A stretch of 64,000 nt of DNA from Caulobacter sp048541825 (GCF_048541825.1 NZ_CP183332.1:3782001-3846000); one strand, 5' to 3'. Shown: positions 1 to 7,746, counted from the stretch's first letter. The notes: generated by a model from the letters alone, not told the origin. Program-made: numbers and translations.

Positions 1-357
1 GCCGTCGCGGGCCACAACCACGGCCGAGTGCAGCTTGTGGGTCTGGCCGCGCAGGTCCAGCAGCAGGGCGCGGGCCTGGTCCAGAGTCTCGACCTTGTCG
101 ATCAGCCGGCCGGCGAAATCCAGGGTCTGGTCGGCGCCGATCACCAGACCCGGCCGCTTGCTCGAAATCTTGACCGCCTTGAGCTCGGCCAGGGCGTCTG
201 CCACGTCGCGCGGGCTGGCGCCCTCGGCCAGCAACCCGGCCTTGGTGGCGTCTTCATCCACGCTGGCGACGACCGCCTCGAAATCAATCCCGGCGTTGCG
301 CAGGATCGCCTGGCGAGCCGAACTCTTCGAGGCCAGGGTGACCGGGGTGGCGCTCAT
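1..357 (-). CDS. maf: Maf family nucleoside triphosphate pyrophosphatase (3' end cut off)
   Basis: Only the first 119 residues are inside the window; the gene runs off the left edge. The N-terminus carries the Maf signature LASKSSARQ at residues 8-16 and the GADQ motif at 74-77, followed by the conserved segment for the base-binding fold. Family members hydrolyse non-canonical or modified nucleoside triphosphates to the monophosphate and pyrophosphate, a house-cleaning role in the cytoplasm. The ATG at 357-355 overlaps the stop of the upstream PPSR gene (ATGA), so the two are probably co-transcribed away from the origin. Which Maf subfamily this is (dTTP/UTP or m7GTP type) cannot be settled from the visible half. 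Confidence 0.9.
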   Translation of the reverse strand, partial: MSATPVTLASKSSARQAILRNAGIDFEAVVASVDEDATKAGLLAEGASPRDVADALAELKAVKISSKRPGLVIGADQTLDFAGRLIDKVETLDQARALLLDLRGQTHKLHSAVVVARDG

Positions 358-1313
358 CCCAGAACCTCGACCTGGCCGCGACCGCCCGACAGCAGGTTGA
401 TGATCGCCGCAGCGGTCTCTTCCACCGAGCGGCGGGTGACGTCGATGATCGGCCAGCCCATCTTCTCGAACAGGCGGCGGGCGGCGATGATCTCGCTGCG
501 CACCGCGTCGGTGTCGATATAGTCGCTCTCGCGGTTTTCCTTCAGCGACAGCAGCCGGTTGCGGCGGATCTGGATCAGCCGATCGGGCGAGGTCATCAGG
601 CCGACGATCAGGGTGTTTTTCAGCTCGAACAGCTCGGTGGGCGGCGGACGGCCCGGAACCAGAGGCACATTGGCGGCGCGAACCCCGCGATGGGCCAGAT
701 AGATGCAGGTCGGGGTCTTGGACGTGCGCGACACGCCCACCAGGATCACATCGGCCTGGGTCAGGTCCTGACCGCCCTGACCGTCATCGTGGGCGATGGC
801 ATAGTCCAGCGCCTCGATACGGTCGAAATAGTCGTTGTTGAGCGCGTGCTGCGCGCCCACCCGCGTGGAGATCCGCGCGCCCAGATAGCGCGACATGGCG
901 CTGACCACCGGATCCAGGGCGGCGATGCAGGGCATTTCCAGCCGCCGGCAACCTTCCTCCAGCGCCGAGCGCAGGTTCGGATCGATGATGGTGTGCATCA
1001 CCACCCCCGGCGCTCCGGCGATCTCTTCCAGCGCCCGGTCCAGCTGACGGGTGGAGCGGACCAGGGCGTAGATATGTTCGATCGGCAGGATGTCGGTGAA
1101 CCGCGCGCAGACGGCCCGGGCCATCGCGTTGAGGGTTTCACCGGTCGAATCCGACACCAGGTGGATATGGAAATAGGTCGCGAAGCGCGGCGCCGGGCGA
1201 TCTTCGCCAAGCCCTCCGGCCGAACCTTCCTGTGGATCATCCGTTAACGGTTGCTTAACCACTTGGCCTGCCTCTGGGGACGCGCGGGCGCCAAAACCGT
1301 CCCGGAGCGTCAT
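354..1313 (-). CDS. PPSR-family kinase/pyrophosphorylase (DUF299), origin-flanking gene
   Basis: Matches the pyruvate, phosphate dikinase regulatory protein / DUF299 family, which phosphorylates and dephosphorylates its target (PPDK or PEP synthase) with ADP or phosphate. The core begins at about residue 48 (FHIHLVSDSTGETL) and the nucleotide-binding loop GVSRTSKT is at residues 193-200. The open frame is 319 residues, longer than the usual roughly 270. The first 45 residues look unlike the family and overlap the origin: a CtrA box and a DnaA G-box lie inside codons 18-28. Possible starts are ATG 1313 or GTG 1262; no start codon closer to the core is available. In C. crescentus the gene on this side of Cori was called RP001. 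Family call is firm, start is not. Confidence 0.85.
   Translation of the reverse strand: MTLRDGFGARASPEAGQVVKQPLTDDPQEGSAGGLGEDRPAPRFATYFHIHLVSDSTGETLNAMARAVCARFTDILPIEHIYALVRSTRQLDRALEEIAGAPGVVMHTIIDPNLRSALEEGCRRLEMPCIAALDPVVSAMSRYLGARISTRVGAQHALNNDYFDRIEALDYAIAHDDGQGGQDLTQADVILVGVSRTSKTPTCIYLAHRGVRAANVPLVPGRPPPTELFELKNTLIVGLMTSPDRLIQIRRNRLLSLKENRESDYIDTDAVRSEIIAARRLFEKMGWPIIDVTRRSVEETAAAIINLLSGGRGQVEVLG
1231..1239 (-). promoter_or_regulatory. DnaA G-box
   Basis: TGTGGATCA on the + strand, i.e. TGATCCACA on the - strand, the Caulobacter G-box form of the DnaA recognition site. It is 5 bp from the outermost CtrA box. A second candidate with one mismatch (GGGGGATCA) is at 1524-1532. Confidence 0.75.
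1244..1258. promoter_or_regulatory. CtrA box 1
   Basis: Perfect TTAA-N7-TTAA (TTAACGGTTGCTTAA). It lies within the first codons of the PPSR reading frame, next to the DnaA G-box, so CtrA bound here could affect both origin firing and expression of the leftward gene. Confidence 0.9.
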
Positions 1314-1422
1314 GTCATGGCGTCGCTGTGATCAACGGCCGCATTGACCGCGTAACATCCCCAAGCCGACGCCGCATCCCTGGATATTGCATCATCGCAA
1401 TCCCACGGCCGGGGACGATTGG

Positions 1423-1437
1423 TTAACGAGACCTTAA
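1423..1437. promoter_or_regulatory. CtrA box 2
   Basis: Perfect TTAA-N7-TTAA (TTAACGAGACCTTAA) in the middle of the origin. Confidence 0.92.
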
Positions 1438-1452
1438 GCACCGCAAGGCGCA

Positions 1453-1467
1453 TTAAGAGTTCATTAA
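1453..1467. promoter_or_regulatory. CtrA box 3
   Basis: Perfect TTAA-N7-TTAA (TTAAGAGTTCATTAA), 30 bp after box 2 start-to-start, i.e. close to three helical turns and on the same DNA face. Confidence 0.92.
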
Positions 1468-1616
1468 GGAACCTAAGGCCCTAGCCATCCATCCCCATGA
1501 TTAACAGAGCGCCGTCCCCATGTGGGGGATCATGGGCATAAGCGGGGATGGCATGTGCGACAAGACCATGACAGAGCGGTTTTCCCCAGTTCCCACTTGC
1601 CCTGCCTCTCCTGCTT

Positions 1617-1647
1617 CCAAACTTAAGATCTTATTAAGAAATGGAAG
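1617..1647. other. AT-rich patch, candidate unwinding element, overlapping CtrA box 4
   Basis: This stretch is clearly AT-rich against its surroundings and is the best candidate for DNA unwinding in the origin. It contains the fourth CtrA box at 1623-1637. Position next to hemE also makes it part of the hemE promoter region, as known for C. crescentus, where transcription from a CtrA-repressed promoter enters the origin. Confidence 0.6.
1623..1637. promoter_or_regulatory. CtrA box 4
   Basis: Perfect TTAA-N7-TTAA (TTAAGATCTTATTAA), centred about 67 bp upstream of the hemE ATG. Confidence 0.92.
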
Positions 1648-1696
1648 ATTGGCCTTCGGACTTGAGCCCAAGGGCCGGACGGGATTTAAGGCCTGC

Positions 1697-2737
1697 ATGA
1701 ACGCTGCGAACCTGATCACCCCGACCCCGAAGCTGCTCTCCGTCCTCGCCGGACAGACTGCCGAACGCCCGCCCGTATGGTTCATGCGGCAGGCGGGTCG
1801 CTATCTTCCAGAGTACCGGGCCGTTCGGGCCACGACGCCGGACTTCATCAGCTTCTGCTTCGATCCTGAAAAGGCCGCCGAGGTGACGCTGCAGCCGATG
1901 CGGCGGTTCCCCTATGACGCGGCCATCGTGTTCGCCGACATCCTGCTGATCCCCGGCGCCCTGGGCCAGAAGGTCTGGTTCGAGGCCGGCGAGGGTCCGC
2001 GTCTTGGCGAAATGCCCTCCATCGAGTCGATGGCCGAGCTGGCCGCTGATGCAGGCGCCAAACTATCCAACATCGGCGAGACCCTGCGCCGCGTCCGGGC
2101 CGCCCTGGATCCGGAAAAGGCGCTGATCGGTTTCGCCGGCGCGCCCTGGACGGTGGCGACCTACATGATCGAAGGCGGCTCCAGCGACCGGACCGGCGCG
2201 CGGACCTATGCCTACCAGAACCCTGAAAAGCTGGACCAGCTGATCGCCGTGCTGGTCGAGGCGACGATCGACTATCTGGTCATGCAGGTGAACGCCGGGG
2301 CTCAGGCCCTGAAGCTGTTCGAAAGCTGGGCCGAGGGGCTGTCGGAACCCCAGTTTGAACGGCTGGTCATCAAGCCTCATGTCGCCATCGTGCAGGGTCT
2401 GCGCGATCGGGGTGTGACCGTTCCGGTGATCGGCTTCCCGCGCGGCGCCGGCGCCCTGGTGGAAAACTACGCGTCGGTCGTGCCGGTGCAGGGTGTGGCC
2501 CTGGACACCCAGGTCAGCGCCGCGATGGGTCAGCGCATCCAGAAGATCAAGCCGATCCAGGGCGCGCTGGATCCCCTGCTGCTGCGGGCCGGCGGCGACC
2601 AGTTGCTGCGGAGGGTGGACCAGATGATCGCGCAATGGGGGCAGGGGCCCTACATCTTCAATCTGGGCCACGGCATCCTGCCCGATACGCCCATCGCCCA
2701 TGTCGAGCAGGTTCTGGCCCGGGTGACCGGCAAATGA
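1697..2737 (+). CDS. hemE: Uroporphyrinogen decarboxylase
   Basis: Converts uroporphyrinogen III to coproporphyrinogen III in cytoplasmic heme synthesis. At 346 residues it has the normal family length. The substrate-binding signature RQAGRYLPEYR is at residues 31-41, followed by the FADILLIP segment with the catalytic Asp, APWTVATYM, and the C-terminal NLGHGILPDTP. The frame stays open upstream to 1520, but family length and the start of homology favour ATG 1697. First gene of hemE-hemH-hemJ; its stop overlaps the hemH ATG (ATGA). The promoter sits inside Cori, so CtrA probably influences it. Confidence 0.97.
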   Translation: MNAANLITPTPKLLSVLAGQTAERPPVWFMRQAGRYLPEYRAVRATTPDFISFCFDPEKAAEVTLQPMRRFPYDAAIVFADILLIPGALGQKVWFEAGEGPRLGEMPSIESMAELAADAGAKLSNIGETLRRVRAALDPEKALIGFAGAPWTVATYMIEGGSSDRTGARTYAYQNPEKLDQLIAVLVEATIDYLVMQVNAGAQALKLFESWAEGLSEPQFERLVIKPHVAIVQGLRDRGVTVPVIGFPRGAGALVENYASVVPVQGVALDTQVSAAMGQRIQKIKPIQGALDPLLLRAGGDQLLRRVDQMIAQWGQGPYIFNLGHGILPDTPIAHVEQVLARVTGK

Positions 2738-3777
2738 GCCCGCGCAAGAAAGTTGCCGTCGTCCTGTTCAATCTGGGCGGACCCGATGGCCCTGACGCCG
2801 TGCGTCCGTTCCTGTTCAACCTGTTTCGCGACAAGGCCATCATCGGGGCGCCGGCCTTCATTCGCTATCCGCTGGCCGCCCTGATCTCGACGACCCGGGA
2901 AAAGAGCGCCAAGGCCAATTATGCGATGATGGGCGGGGGATCGCCCCTTTTGCCCGAGACGCAGAAGCAGGCGGTCGTGCTTGAAGCGTCCTTGGCGCAG
3001 GCCATGCCGGACGCTGAAACCAAGTGTTTCATCGCCATGCGCTACTGGAAGCCCTTCACTGCCGAGACCGCCAAGGCCGTGAAGGCCTGGGCGCCGGACG
3101 AAATCGTTCTGTTGCCGCTCTATCCGCACTTTTCCACCACCACGACCGGCTCGTCGGTCAAGGCGTGGAACAAGGCCTATCGCGGTCCGGGCAAGGTGCG
3201 GACGATCTGTTGCTATCCCACCGACGAGGCCCTCATCGAGGCCCACGCCCGGCTGATCCGCGAGGCCTATGACAAGGCGGGAAGCCCCAGGCCGATGCGC
3301 CTACTGTTTTCGGCCCATGGTCTGCCGGAAAAGATCATCAAGGACGGCGACCCGTACCAGACACAGATCGAGGCGACGGCCGCTGCGGTTGCCGCCAGGC
3401 TTGGCGAGGGCTGGGACTGGCGGGTCAGCTATCAGAGCCGGGTGGGTCCGCTCAAATGGATCGGCCCCTCGACGGATGACGAAATCCGCTCGGCAAGCCA
3501 GCAGGGTCTGGCCTTGATGGTGACGCCCATCGCTTTCGTCTCCGAGCACATCGAGACCCTGGTCGAGCTGGATCACGAATACCGCGAACTGGCCGTCGAG
3601 GCCGGCTGCCCGGCCTATATCCGGGTTGCAGCCCTGGGCGTCGACCCGGGTTTCATCTCTGGCCTGTCACGGGCGGTGGTTGAGGCCTTGCCGCGAGAGG
3701 GTGTGGCGCCGACCTGCGCCTGGCGCTGCGGCGGTGACCGCAGCCAATGCCCCCATACGCTGGGAGCGGCAGCGTGA
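2734..3777 (+). CDS. hemH: Ferrochelatase, probable [2Fe-2S] type
   Basis: Inserts Fe2+ into protoporphyrin IX, the last step of heme synthesis. The 347-residue protein shows the N-terminal NLGGPDGP, the central YPHFSTTTTGSS and the SAHGLPE motif with the metal-binding His, and the SEHIETLVELD segment near the C-terminus. Cysteines 159/160 (TICCYP) and a C-terminal set C328, C332, C339 fit the four-Cys pattern of bacterial ferrochelatases reported to hold a [2Fe-2S] cluster, a group that includes the Caulobacter enzyme. Start ATG overlaps the hemE stop; the stop overlaps the GTG of hemJ. Cluster assignment is inference from the cysteine pattern. Confidence 0.96.
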   Translation: MSPRKKVAVVLFNLGGPDGPDAVRPFLFNLFRDKAIIGAPAFIRYPLAALISTTREKSAKANYAMMGGGSPLLPETQKQAVVLEASLAQAMPDAETKCFIAMRYWKPFTAETAKAVKAWAPDEIVLLPLYPHFSTTTTGSSVKAWNKAYRGPGKVRTICCYPTDEALIEAHARLIREAYDKAGSPRPMRLLFSAHGLPEKIIKDGDPYQTQIEATAAAVAARLGEGWDWRVSYQSRVGPLKWIGPSTDDEIRSASQQGLALMVTPIAFVSEHIETLVELDHEYRELAVEAGCPAYIRVAALGVDPGFISGLSRAVVEALPREGVAPTCAWRCGGDRSQCPHTLGAAA

Positions 3778-4241
3778 CGGATTTCCTGGTTCAGAACTTC
3801 AACGTCTTTCGCGGCCTGCACATCCTCGCCGTGATCGCGTTCATGGCGGGCATGCTCTACCTGCCGCGCCTCTACGTCTATCATACCAAGGCCACGCCCG
3901 GTTCCGAGATGGACGAGACGTTCAAGGTGATGGAGCGTCGGCTGCTGCGCGGGATCATCAATCCGGCGTCGATCCTGACGCTTGTGTTCGGTCTGGCCCT
4001 GATTATGGCCGACGGCCAGATTCGCGGCTGGGACTTCCTCCTGCAGCCCTGGATGCTGACCAAGCTTGTGGCCCTGGTGGGCCTTTATGGCTGGCACGGC
4101 TTCCTGTCGGCGTCGCGGCGGAAGTTCGAGCGGGGCGAGAACACCCGCTCGGAAAAGTTCTGGCGGATCACCAACGAGATACCGTTTGTGCTGGCGATCG
4201 TCATCGTCATCTCGGTGACGACCAAGTTCCTGGACCACTAG
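3774..4241 (+). CDS. hemJ: Protoporphyrinogen oxidase, HemJ type
   Basis: A 155-residue membrane protein with about four hydrophobic helices, an early conserved His (FRGLHILAVIAFMAGMLYL region) and the RRLLRGI and WMLTKL segments typical of HemJ (UPF0093), which oxidises protoporphyrinogen IX and feeds electrons to the respiratory chain. GTG 3774 is chosen as start because GGGAG lies 7 bases upstream and the codon overlaps the hemH stop (GTGA); ATG 3747 in the same frame would add 9 residues. Clustering with hemE and hemH supports the role. Hydrophobic segments are clear by eye; topology was not calculated. Confidence 0.93.
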   Translation: MTDFLVQNFNVFRGLHILAVIAFMAGMLYLPRLYVYHTKATPGSEMDETFKVMERRLLRGIINPASILTLVFGLALIMADGQIRGWDFLLQPWMLTKLVALVGLYGWHGFLSASRRKFERGENTRSEKFWRITNEIPFVLAIVIVISVTTKFLDH

Positions 4242-4299
4242 GCCGAACCTTAGCAGGGCGCGGCGCTTGACCGGCCCTCCCGCATGTGGTTCCCATCCC

Positions 4300-4329
4300 G
4301 TCAGGCCTGATGCGCTGCGTCAGGCCTGA
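4300..4329. repeat. Twin 10-bp palindromes in the rho leader
   Basis: The 10-bp self-palindrome TCAGGCCTGA occurs at 4301-4310 and again at 4320-4329, separated by 9 bases. Because each copy is palindromic, the pair is both a direct and an inverted repeat: the RNA can form one 10-bp hairpin, or two dimeric protein sites can be bound two helical turns apart (19 bp). It lies in the 272-bp gap between hemJ and rho. No T-tract follows, so it is not a standard terminator. It may control rho or stop hemJ transcription. Confidence 0.6.
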
Positions 4330-4513
4330 AATCTCTCACGGACTGGCGCCCGTCCTGGCGCGCCCCTTGGAGCCTGGCTCCGAAGGTCCGTTCCCCAATC
4401 GATCCGCGTCGTCGTCATGGCGCGCTCGCCCGGTTTCCTGAACCTGGCGTGGAACTGAAATCCTTTCCGGCCGGATCGCCTCTCGCGGTCCGCGTCCCCG
4501 TTTGAGTCAAACC

Positions 4514-5923
4514 ATGACCGAAGACACCGAGAACGACGTTTCCGCTGAGGAAGCCGTCATCGACACCACCACCCCGGCCGAAGTCCCCGGCGCCGAGTCC
4601 GAAGAGGATGGCGGCGACGAAGGCTCCGAGATCAGCGCCGCCGTCGCGGCCCTGGGGCTGAAGACCATGTCCCTGCAGGAGCTGAAGGAGAAATCCCCGG
4701 CCGACCTGCTGGCGTTCGCCGAGACCTTCGAGGTCGAGAACGCCAACTCCATGCGCAAGCAGGACATGATGTTCGCGATCCTCAAGACCCTCGCCGAAGA
4801 AGGCGTAGAGATCTCGGGTTCGGGCACCATGGAAGTTCTGCAGGACGGCTTCGGCTTCCTGCGCTCGCCGGAAGCCAACTACCTGCCGGGTCCGGATGAC
4901 ATCTATGTGTCGCCCTCGCAGATCCGCAAGTATGGCCTGCGCACCGGCGACACCGTCGACGGCGCCATCCGCTCACCGCGGGAGGGCGAGCGCTACTTCG
5001 CCCTGACCGGCGTGGCCAAGATCAATTTCGAGGCCCCCGACAACGTCAAGCACAAGATCCACTTCGACAATCTGACGCCGCTCTATCCCGAAGAGCGCCT
5101 GAACATGGAACTGCCCGATCCGACCGTGAAGGATCGCTCGGGTCGGATCATCGATATTGTGGCCCCGCTCGGCAAGGGCCAGCGCTGCCTGATCGTTGCT
5201 CCGCCGCGCGTCGGCAAGACGGTGATGCTGCAGAACATCGCCAAGTCGATCGAGACCAACCATCCGGAAATCTATCTGATCGTCCTGCTGATCGACGAGC
5301 GTCCGGAAGAAGTCACCGACATGCAGCGGACGGTCAAGGGCGAGGTCATCGCCTCGACCTTCGACGAGCCGGCGACCCGTCACGTGCAGGTGGCCGAGAT
5401 GGTCATCGAGAAGGCCAAGCGCCTGGTCGAGCACAAGCGCGACGTCGTCATCCTGCTGGACTCCGTCACCCGTCTGGGCCGCGCCTACAACACCACGGTC
5501 CCGTCGTCGGGCAAGGTGCTGACCGGCGGCGTCGACGCCAACGCCCTGCAGCGTCCCAAGCGCTTCTTCGGCGCGGCGCGGAATGTGGAGGAGGGCGGTT
5601 CGCTGACCATCATCGCCACCGCCCTGATCGACACCGGCAGCCGCATGGACGAGGTGATCTTCGAAGAGTTCAAGGGCACCGGTAACTCGGAAATCATCCT
5701 GGACCGCAAGGTCGCCGACAAGCGCATCTTCCCGGCCATCGACGTGCTGAAGTCCGGCACCCGCAAGGAAGAGCTGATCACCCCGCGCGACCAGCTGCAG
5801 AAGACCTATGTGCTGCGCCGCATCCTCAACCCGATGGGCGCCTCGGACGCCATCGAGTTCCTGCTCGAAAAGATGCGCCAGTCCAAGACCAACGGCGACT
5901 TCTTCCAGTCGATGAATACCTGA
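4514..5923 (+). CDS. rho: Transcription termination factor Rho
   Basis: Hexameric RNA-dependent ATPase that ends transcription at Rho-dependent sites. The protein from ATG 4514 has 469 residues, about 50 more than E. coli Rho: the first 50 residues are rich in Glu/Asp/Thr, and the normal Rho N-terminus (SLQELKEKSPADLL) follows. Next come the cold-shock-like RNA-binding part (DGFGFLRS), the Walker A loop (PRVGKT), Walker B (VVILLDSVTR) and the C-terminal ATPase core. A TTG at 4502 and an ATG at 4667 are alternative starts. Preceded by a long leader with paired palindromes and followed by a strong intrinsic terminator. Confidence 0.97.
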   Translation: MTEDTENDVSAEEAVIDTTTPAEVPGAESEEDGGDEGSEISAAVAALGLKTMSLQELKEKSPADLLAFAETFEVENANSMRKQDMMFAILKTLAEEGVEISGSGTMEVLQDGFGFLRSPEANYLPGPDDIYVSPSQIRKYGLRTGDTVDGAIRSPREGERYFALTGVAKINFEAPDNVKHKIHFDNLTPLYPEERLNMELPDPTVKDRSGRIIDIVAPLGKGQRCLIVAPPRVGKTVMLQNIAKSIETNHPEIYLIVLLIDERPEEVTDMQRTVKGEVIASTFDEPATRHVQVAEMVIEKAKRLVEHKRDVVILLDSVTRLGRAYNTTVPSSGKVLTGGVDANALQRPKRFFGAARNVEEGGSLTIIATALIDTGSRMDEVIFEEFKGTGNSEIILDRKVADKRIFPAIDVLKSGTRKEELITPRDQLQKTYVLRRILNPMGASDAIEFLLEKMRQSKTNGDFFQSMNT

Positions 5924-5950
5924 GTCCAAACCGACTCAACGCCAGACGGA

Positions 5951-5980
5951 AAAGCCCCGGGGATGACCCGGGGCTTTTTT
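5951..5980 (+). terminator. Intrinsic terminator after rho
   Basis: Perfect 8-bp stem GCCCCGGG/CCCGGGGC (5954-5961 and 5967-5974) with a 5-base loop and six T directly after. The A-rich left flank gives a partial terminator in the other direction for the convergent quinone reductase gene. Confidence 0.92.
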
Positions 5981-6003
5981 GTGGGTCTGACCGGGTATCG
6001 GCC

Positions 6004-6969
6004 CTACGGCAGCAGCAGGGTAGCGCCGGTCGTACGCCGCCCTTCCAGCGCCTCATGGGCCGCGCGGGCCTCTGATAGCGGGAAGGTTTGGCCGATATCG
6101 ATCTTGACCGCCCCCGAGGCCAGGACCGCGAACAGCGCCTGGGCGCTTTCGTCCAGTTCGTCGGTGGTGACGATGTAGTCGAACAGGCGAGGGCGGGTGA
6201 CGAACAGCGACTTGCCCGAAAGCTCCAGCGGCGAGAAGGGCGGAACGGCCCCGGAGGCGTTGCCGAAGGTGGCCAGAACGCCGCGTCGCGCCAGGCTTTT
6301 CAGGCTGGCCGCGAAGGTGTCCTTGCCGACGCCGTCATAGACCACGGCCACGCCCTTGCCGGCGGTAATCTCGGCGACGCGCGCGGCGACGTCCTCGTGG
6401 TCGTAGAGGATCACGTGGTCGGCGCCGAGGTCACGAGCGATGGCCGCCTTGGCCTCCGATCCCACCGTGGCGATCACCGTCGCGCCGAGGCTCTTGCACC
6501 ATTGGACCAGGATTGACCCCACGCCGCCGGCGGCGGCATGGACCAGCACGACGTCGGCAGGTTTCACGTGGAAACATCGGCGGACCAGGAACTCGGCGGT
6601 CATGCCCTTGAGCAGGACAGCCGCGGCGACCTCTAGGCTAACGCTGTCGGGAACCTTAACCGCGCGATCGGCCACGACGACGGCCGCCTCAGCATAGGCT
6701 CCGAGCGAGCCGTTATAGGCGACGCGATCGCCGACGGCGAAACGTGTGACGCCGTCGCCCAGCGCCTCGACGACGCCTGCCGCCTCCAGCCCCAGTACGA
6801 CCGGCATCTTCATCGGATAGAGGCCGGAGCGGTGGTAGGTGTCGATGAAGTTCAGGCCCACCGCGTGGTGACGGACCAGGATCTGGCCCGGCCCCGCTGC
6901 GGGGACGGGTAGGTCGACGGCCTCGAGCACTTCAGGTCCGCCGGTGCGGACAGCTTGGATTGCCAGCAT
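6004..6969 (-). CDS. NADPH:quinone oxidoreductase, MDR superfamily
   Basis: A 321-residue zinc-free medium-chain dehydrogenase/reductase. The N-terminal GroES-like domain (VGLNFIDTYHRSGLYP) is followed by the nucleotide-binding Rossmann domain with AAAGGVGSILVQWCK, where the AxxGxxG-type loop binds NADPH. The segment VVYDGVGKDTF and the FG(N) after the fifth strand fit the quinone reductase (QOR) branch, which reduces quinones by one electron in the cytoplasm. Four bases separate it from the dienelactone hydrolase gene upstream, so the two form an operon. A weak parS-like palindrome lies inside its coding sequence at 6561-6576. Confidence 0.88.
   Translation of the reverse strand: MLAIQAVRTGGPEVLEAVDLPVPAAGPGQILVRHHAVGLNFIDTYHRSGLYPMKMPVVLGLEAAGVVEALGDGVTRFAVGDRVAYNGSLGAYAEAAVVVADRAVKVPDSVSLEVAAAVLLKGMTAEFLVRRCFHVKPADVVLVHAAAGGVGSILVQWCKSLGATVIATVGSEAKAAIARDLGADHVILYDHEDVAARVAEITAGKGVAVVYDGVGKDTFAASLKSLARRGVLATFGNASGAVPPFSPLELSGKSLFVTRPRLFDYIVTTDELDESAQALFAVLASGAVKIDIGQTFPLSEARAAHEALEGRRTTGATLLLP
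6561..6576. promoter_or_regulatory. Weak parS-like site inside the quinone reductase gene
   Basis: CACGTG core with flanks that match the parS consensus TGTTTCACGTGAAACA at 12 of 16 positions (best read on the - strand). It is the farthest left of five parS-like sites and close to Cori. ParB binding here is uncertain. Confidence 0.4.
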
Positions 6970-6973
6970 CGGT

Positions 6974-7669
6974 TCAGGCCAGGTGGGTCTTGAAGAAGGT
7001 CAGGCTTCGGCCATTGGCCTTGGCCGCGTCTGCGGCGTCGTAGTGCGCGCCGCCCTCTCGCGCGAAGGCGTGGTCACGGCCGGCATAGGTGTGAATCTCG
7101 ATCTGCGGGTGATCCTTTAGGGCGGCCAGAATGACCTGCTGCGCCTCGGGCGGCACGAACTGGTCCTGCTCGGCGATGTGCATCAGCAGAGGGCGCGCCA
7201 GCTTGTCGGCCTCGCCCACGTGCTTTTCCAGACCCACGCCGTAGTAGGAGACGCAGGCGTCGGCGTCCGTGCGGGTGGCGGTCAGGAAGGCCAGCAGACC
7301 GCCAAGGCAATAGCCGACGGCGCCGACCTTCCCCGATACGCCGGGCAGGGCGCGAACCGCGGCGATGGTAGCGGCGATGTCGGCGACGCCGGCGTCCACG
7401 TCGAACGCATTGAACAGTTCAAAGGCTCGCTTCCACTCGGCTTCCGACTGGTCGGTGATGTCGATGCCGGGCTCGATCCGCCAGAACAGGTCAGGACAGA
7501 TGGCCACAAAGCCCTGGGCGGCGAGGCCGTCGCAGATGTCGCGCATGACCTTGTTGACGCCGAAGATTTCCTGGATGACCACCACGGCGGGCGCGCGCCC
7601 TGCCTGAGGCCGCGCCACATAGGCGGTAAAGGCGCCGTCAGGCGTGGTGATGGTGAGGGTCTCGCTCAT
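6974..7669 (-). CDS. Dienelactone hydrolase family protein
   Basis: A 231-residue alpha/beta hydrolase of the dienelactone hydrolase family. The nucleophile elbow reads GYCLGG, with Cys in place of Ser as is normal here, and the catalytic His is in GRDHAF near the C-terminus. Family members open lactone rings in aromatic degradation, but many housekeeping paralogues have unknown substrates. ATG 7669 is chosen because GGAGAG lies about 7 bases upstream; the frame extends 14 codons further. It sits 4 bases upstream of the quinone reductase gene, suggesting a shared detoxification or aromatic-compound role. Confidence 0.88.
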   Translation of the reverse strand: MSETLTITTPDGAFTAYVARPQAGRAPAVVVIQEIFGVNKVMRDICDGLAAQGFVAICPDLFWRIEPGIDITDQSEAEWKRAFELFNAFDVDAGVADIAATIAAVRALPGVSGKVGAVGYCLGGLLAFLTATRTDADACVSYYGVGLEKHVGEADKLARPLLMHIAEQDQFVPPEAQQVILAALKDHPQIEIHTYAGRDHAFAREGGAHYDAADAAKANGRSLTFFKTHLA

Positions 7670-7746
7670 CAGGGCTCTCCGTCGTATCGCGTCGATGTAA
7701 CTTTCGACCAAAGCGCTCTAACGTGCCGCGTCGGGCCTGGCCCATA

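Larger units (their letters stand above)
1231..1696. other. Chromosome replication origin (Cori-type) between PPSR and hemE
   Basis: The segment lies between the divergently placed PPSR and hemE genes, exactly the gene context of the C. crescentus origin. Seen here: four perfect TTAA-N7-TTAA CtrA boxes (1244, 1423, 1453, 1623), a DnaA G-box (1231-1239), a second G-box-like nonamer (1524-1532), an isolated TTAA half site (1501-1504), and an AT-rich patch at 1617-1647 in GC-rich surroundings. In Caulobacter, CtrA-P binding at such boxes blocks initiation in swarmer cells and DnaA opens the origin. No long coding frame of convincing composition fills 1314-1696; the upstream extension of the hemE frame to 1520 is judged non-coding. 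Confidence 0.9.

Noticed and set aside
1331..1345. IHF site in Cori
   Set aside because: ATCAA at 1331-1335 is followed by a poor match to the TTR half, so the site is not supported.
1520..1696. Upstream extension of the hemE reading frame
   Set aside because: It crosses the CtrA box and AT-rich part of the origin, has no family similarity and would make HemE 59 residues too long.
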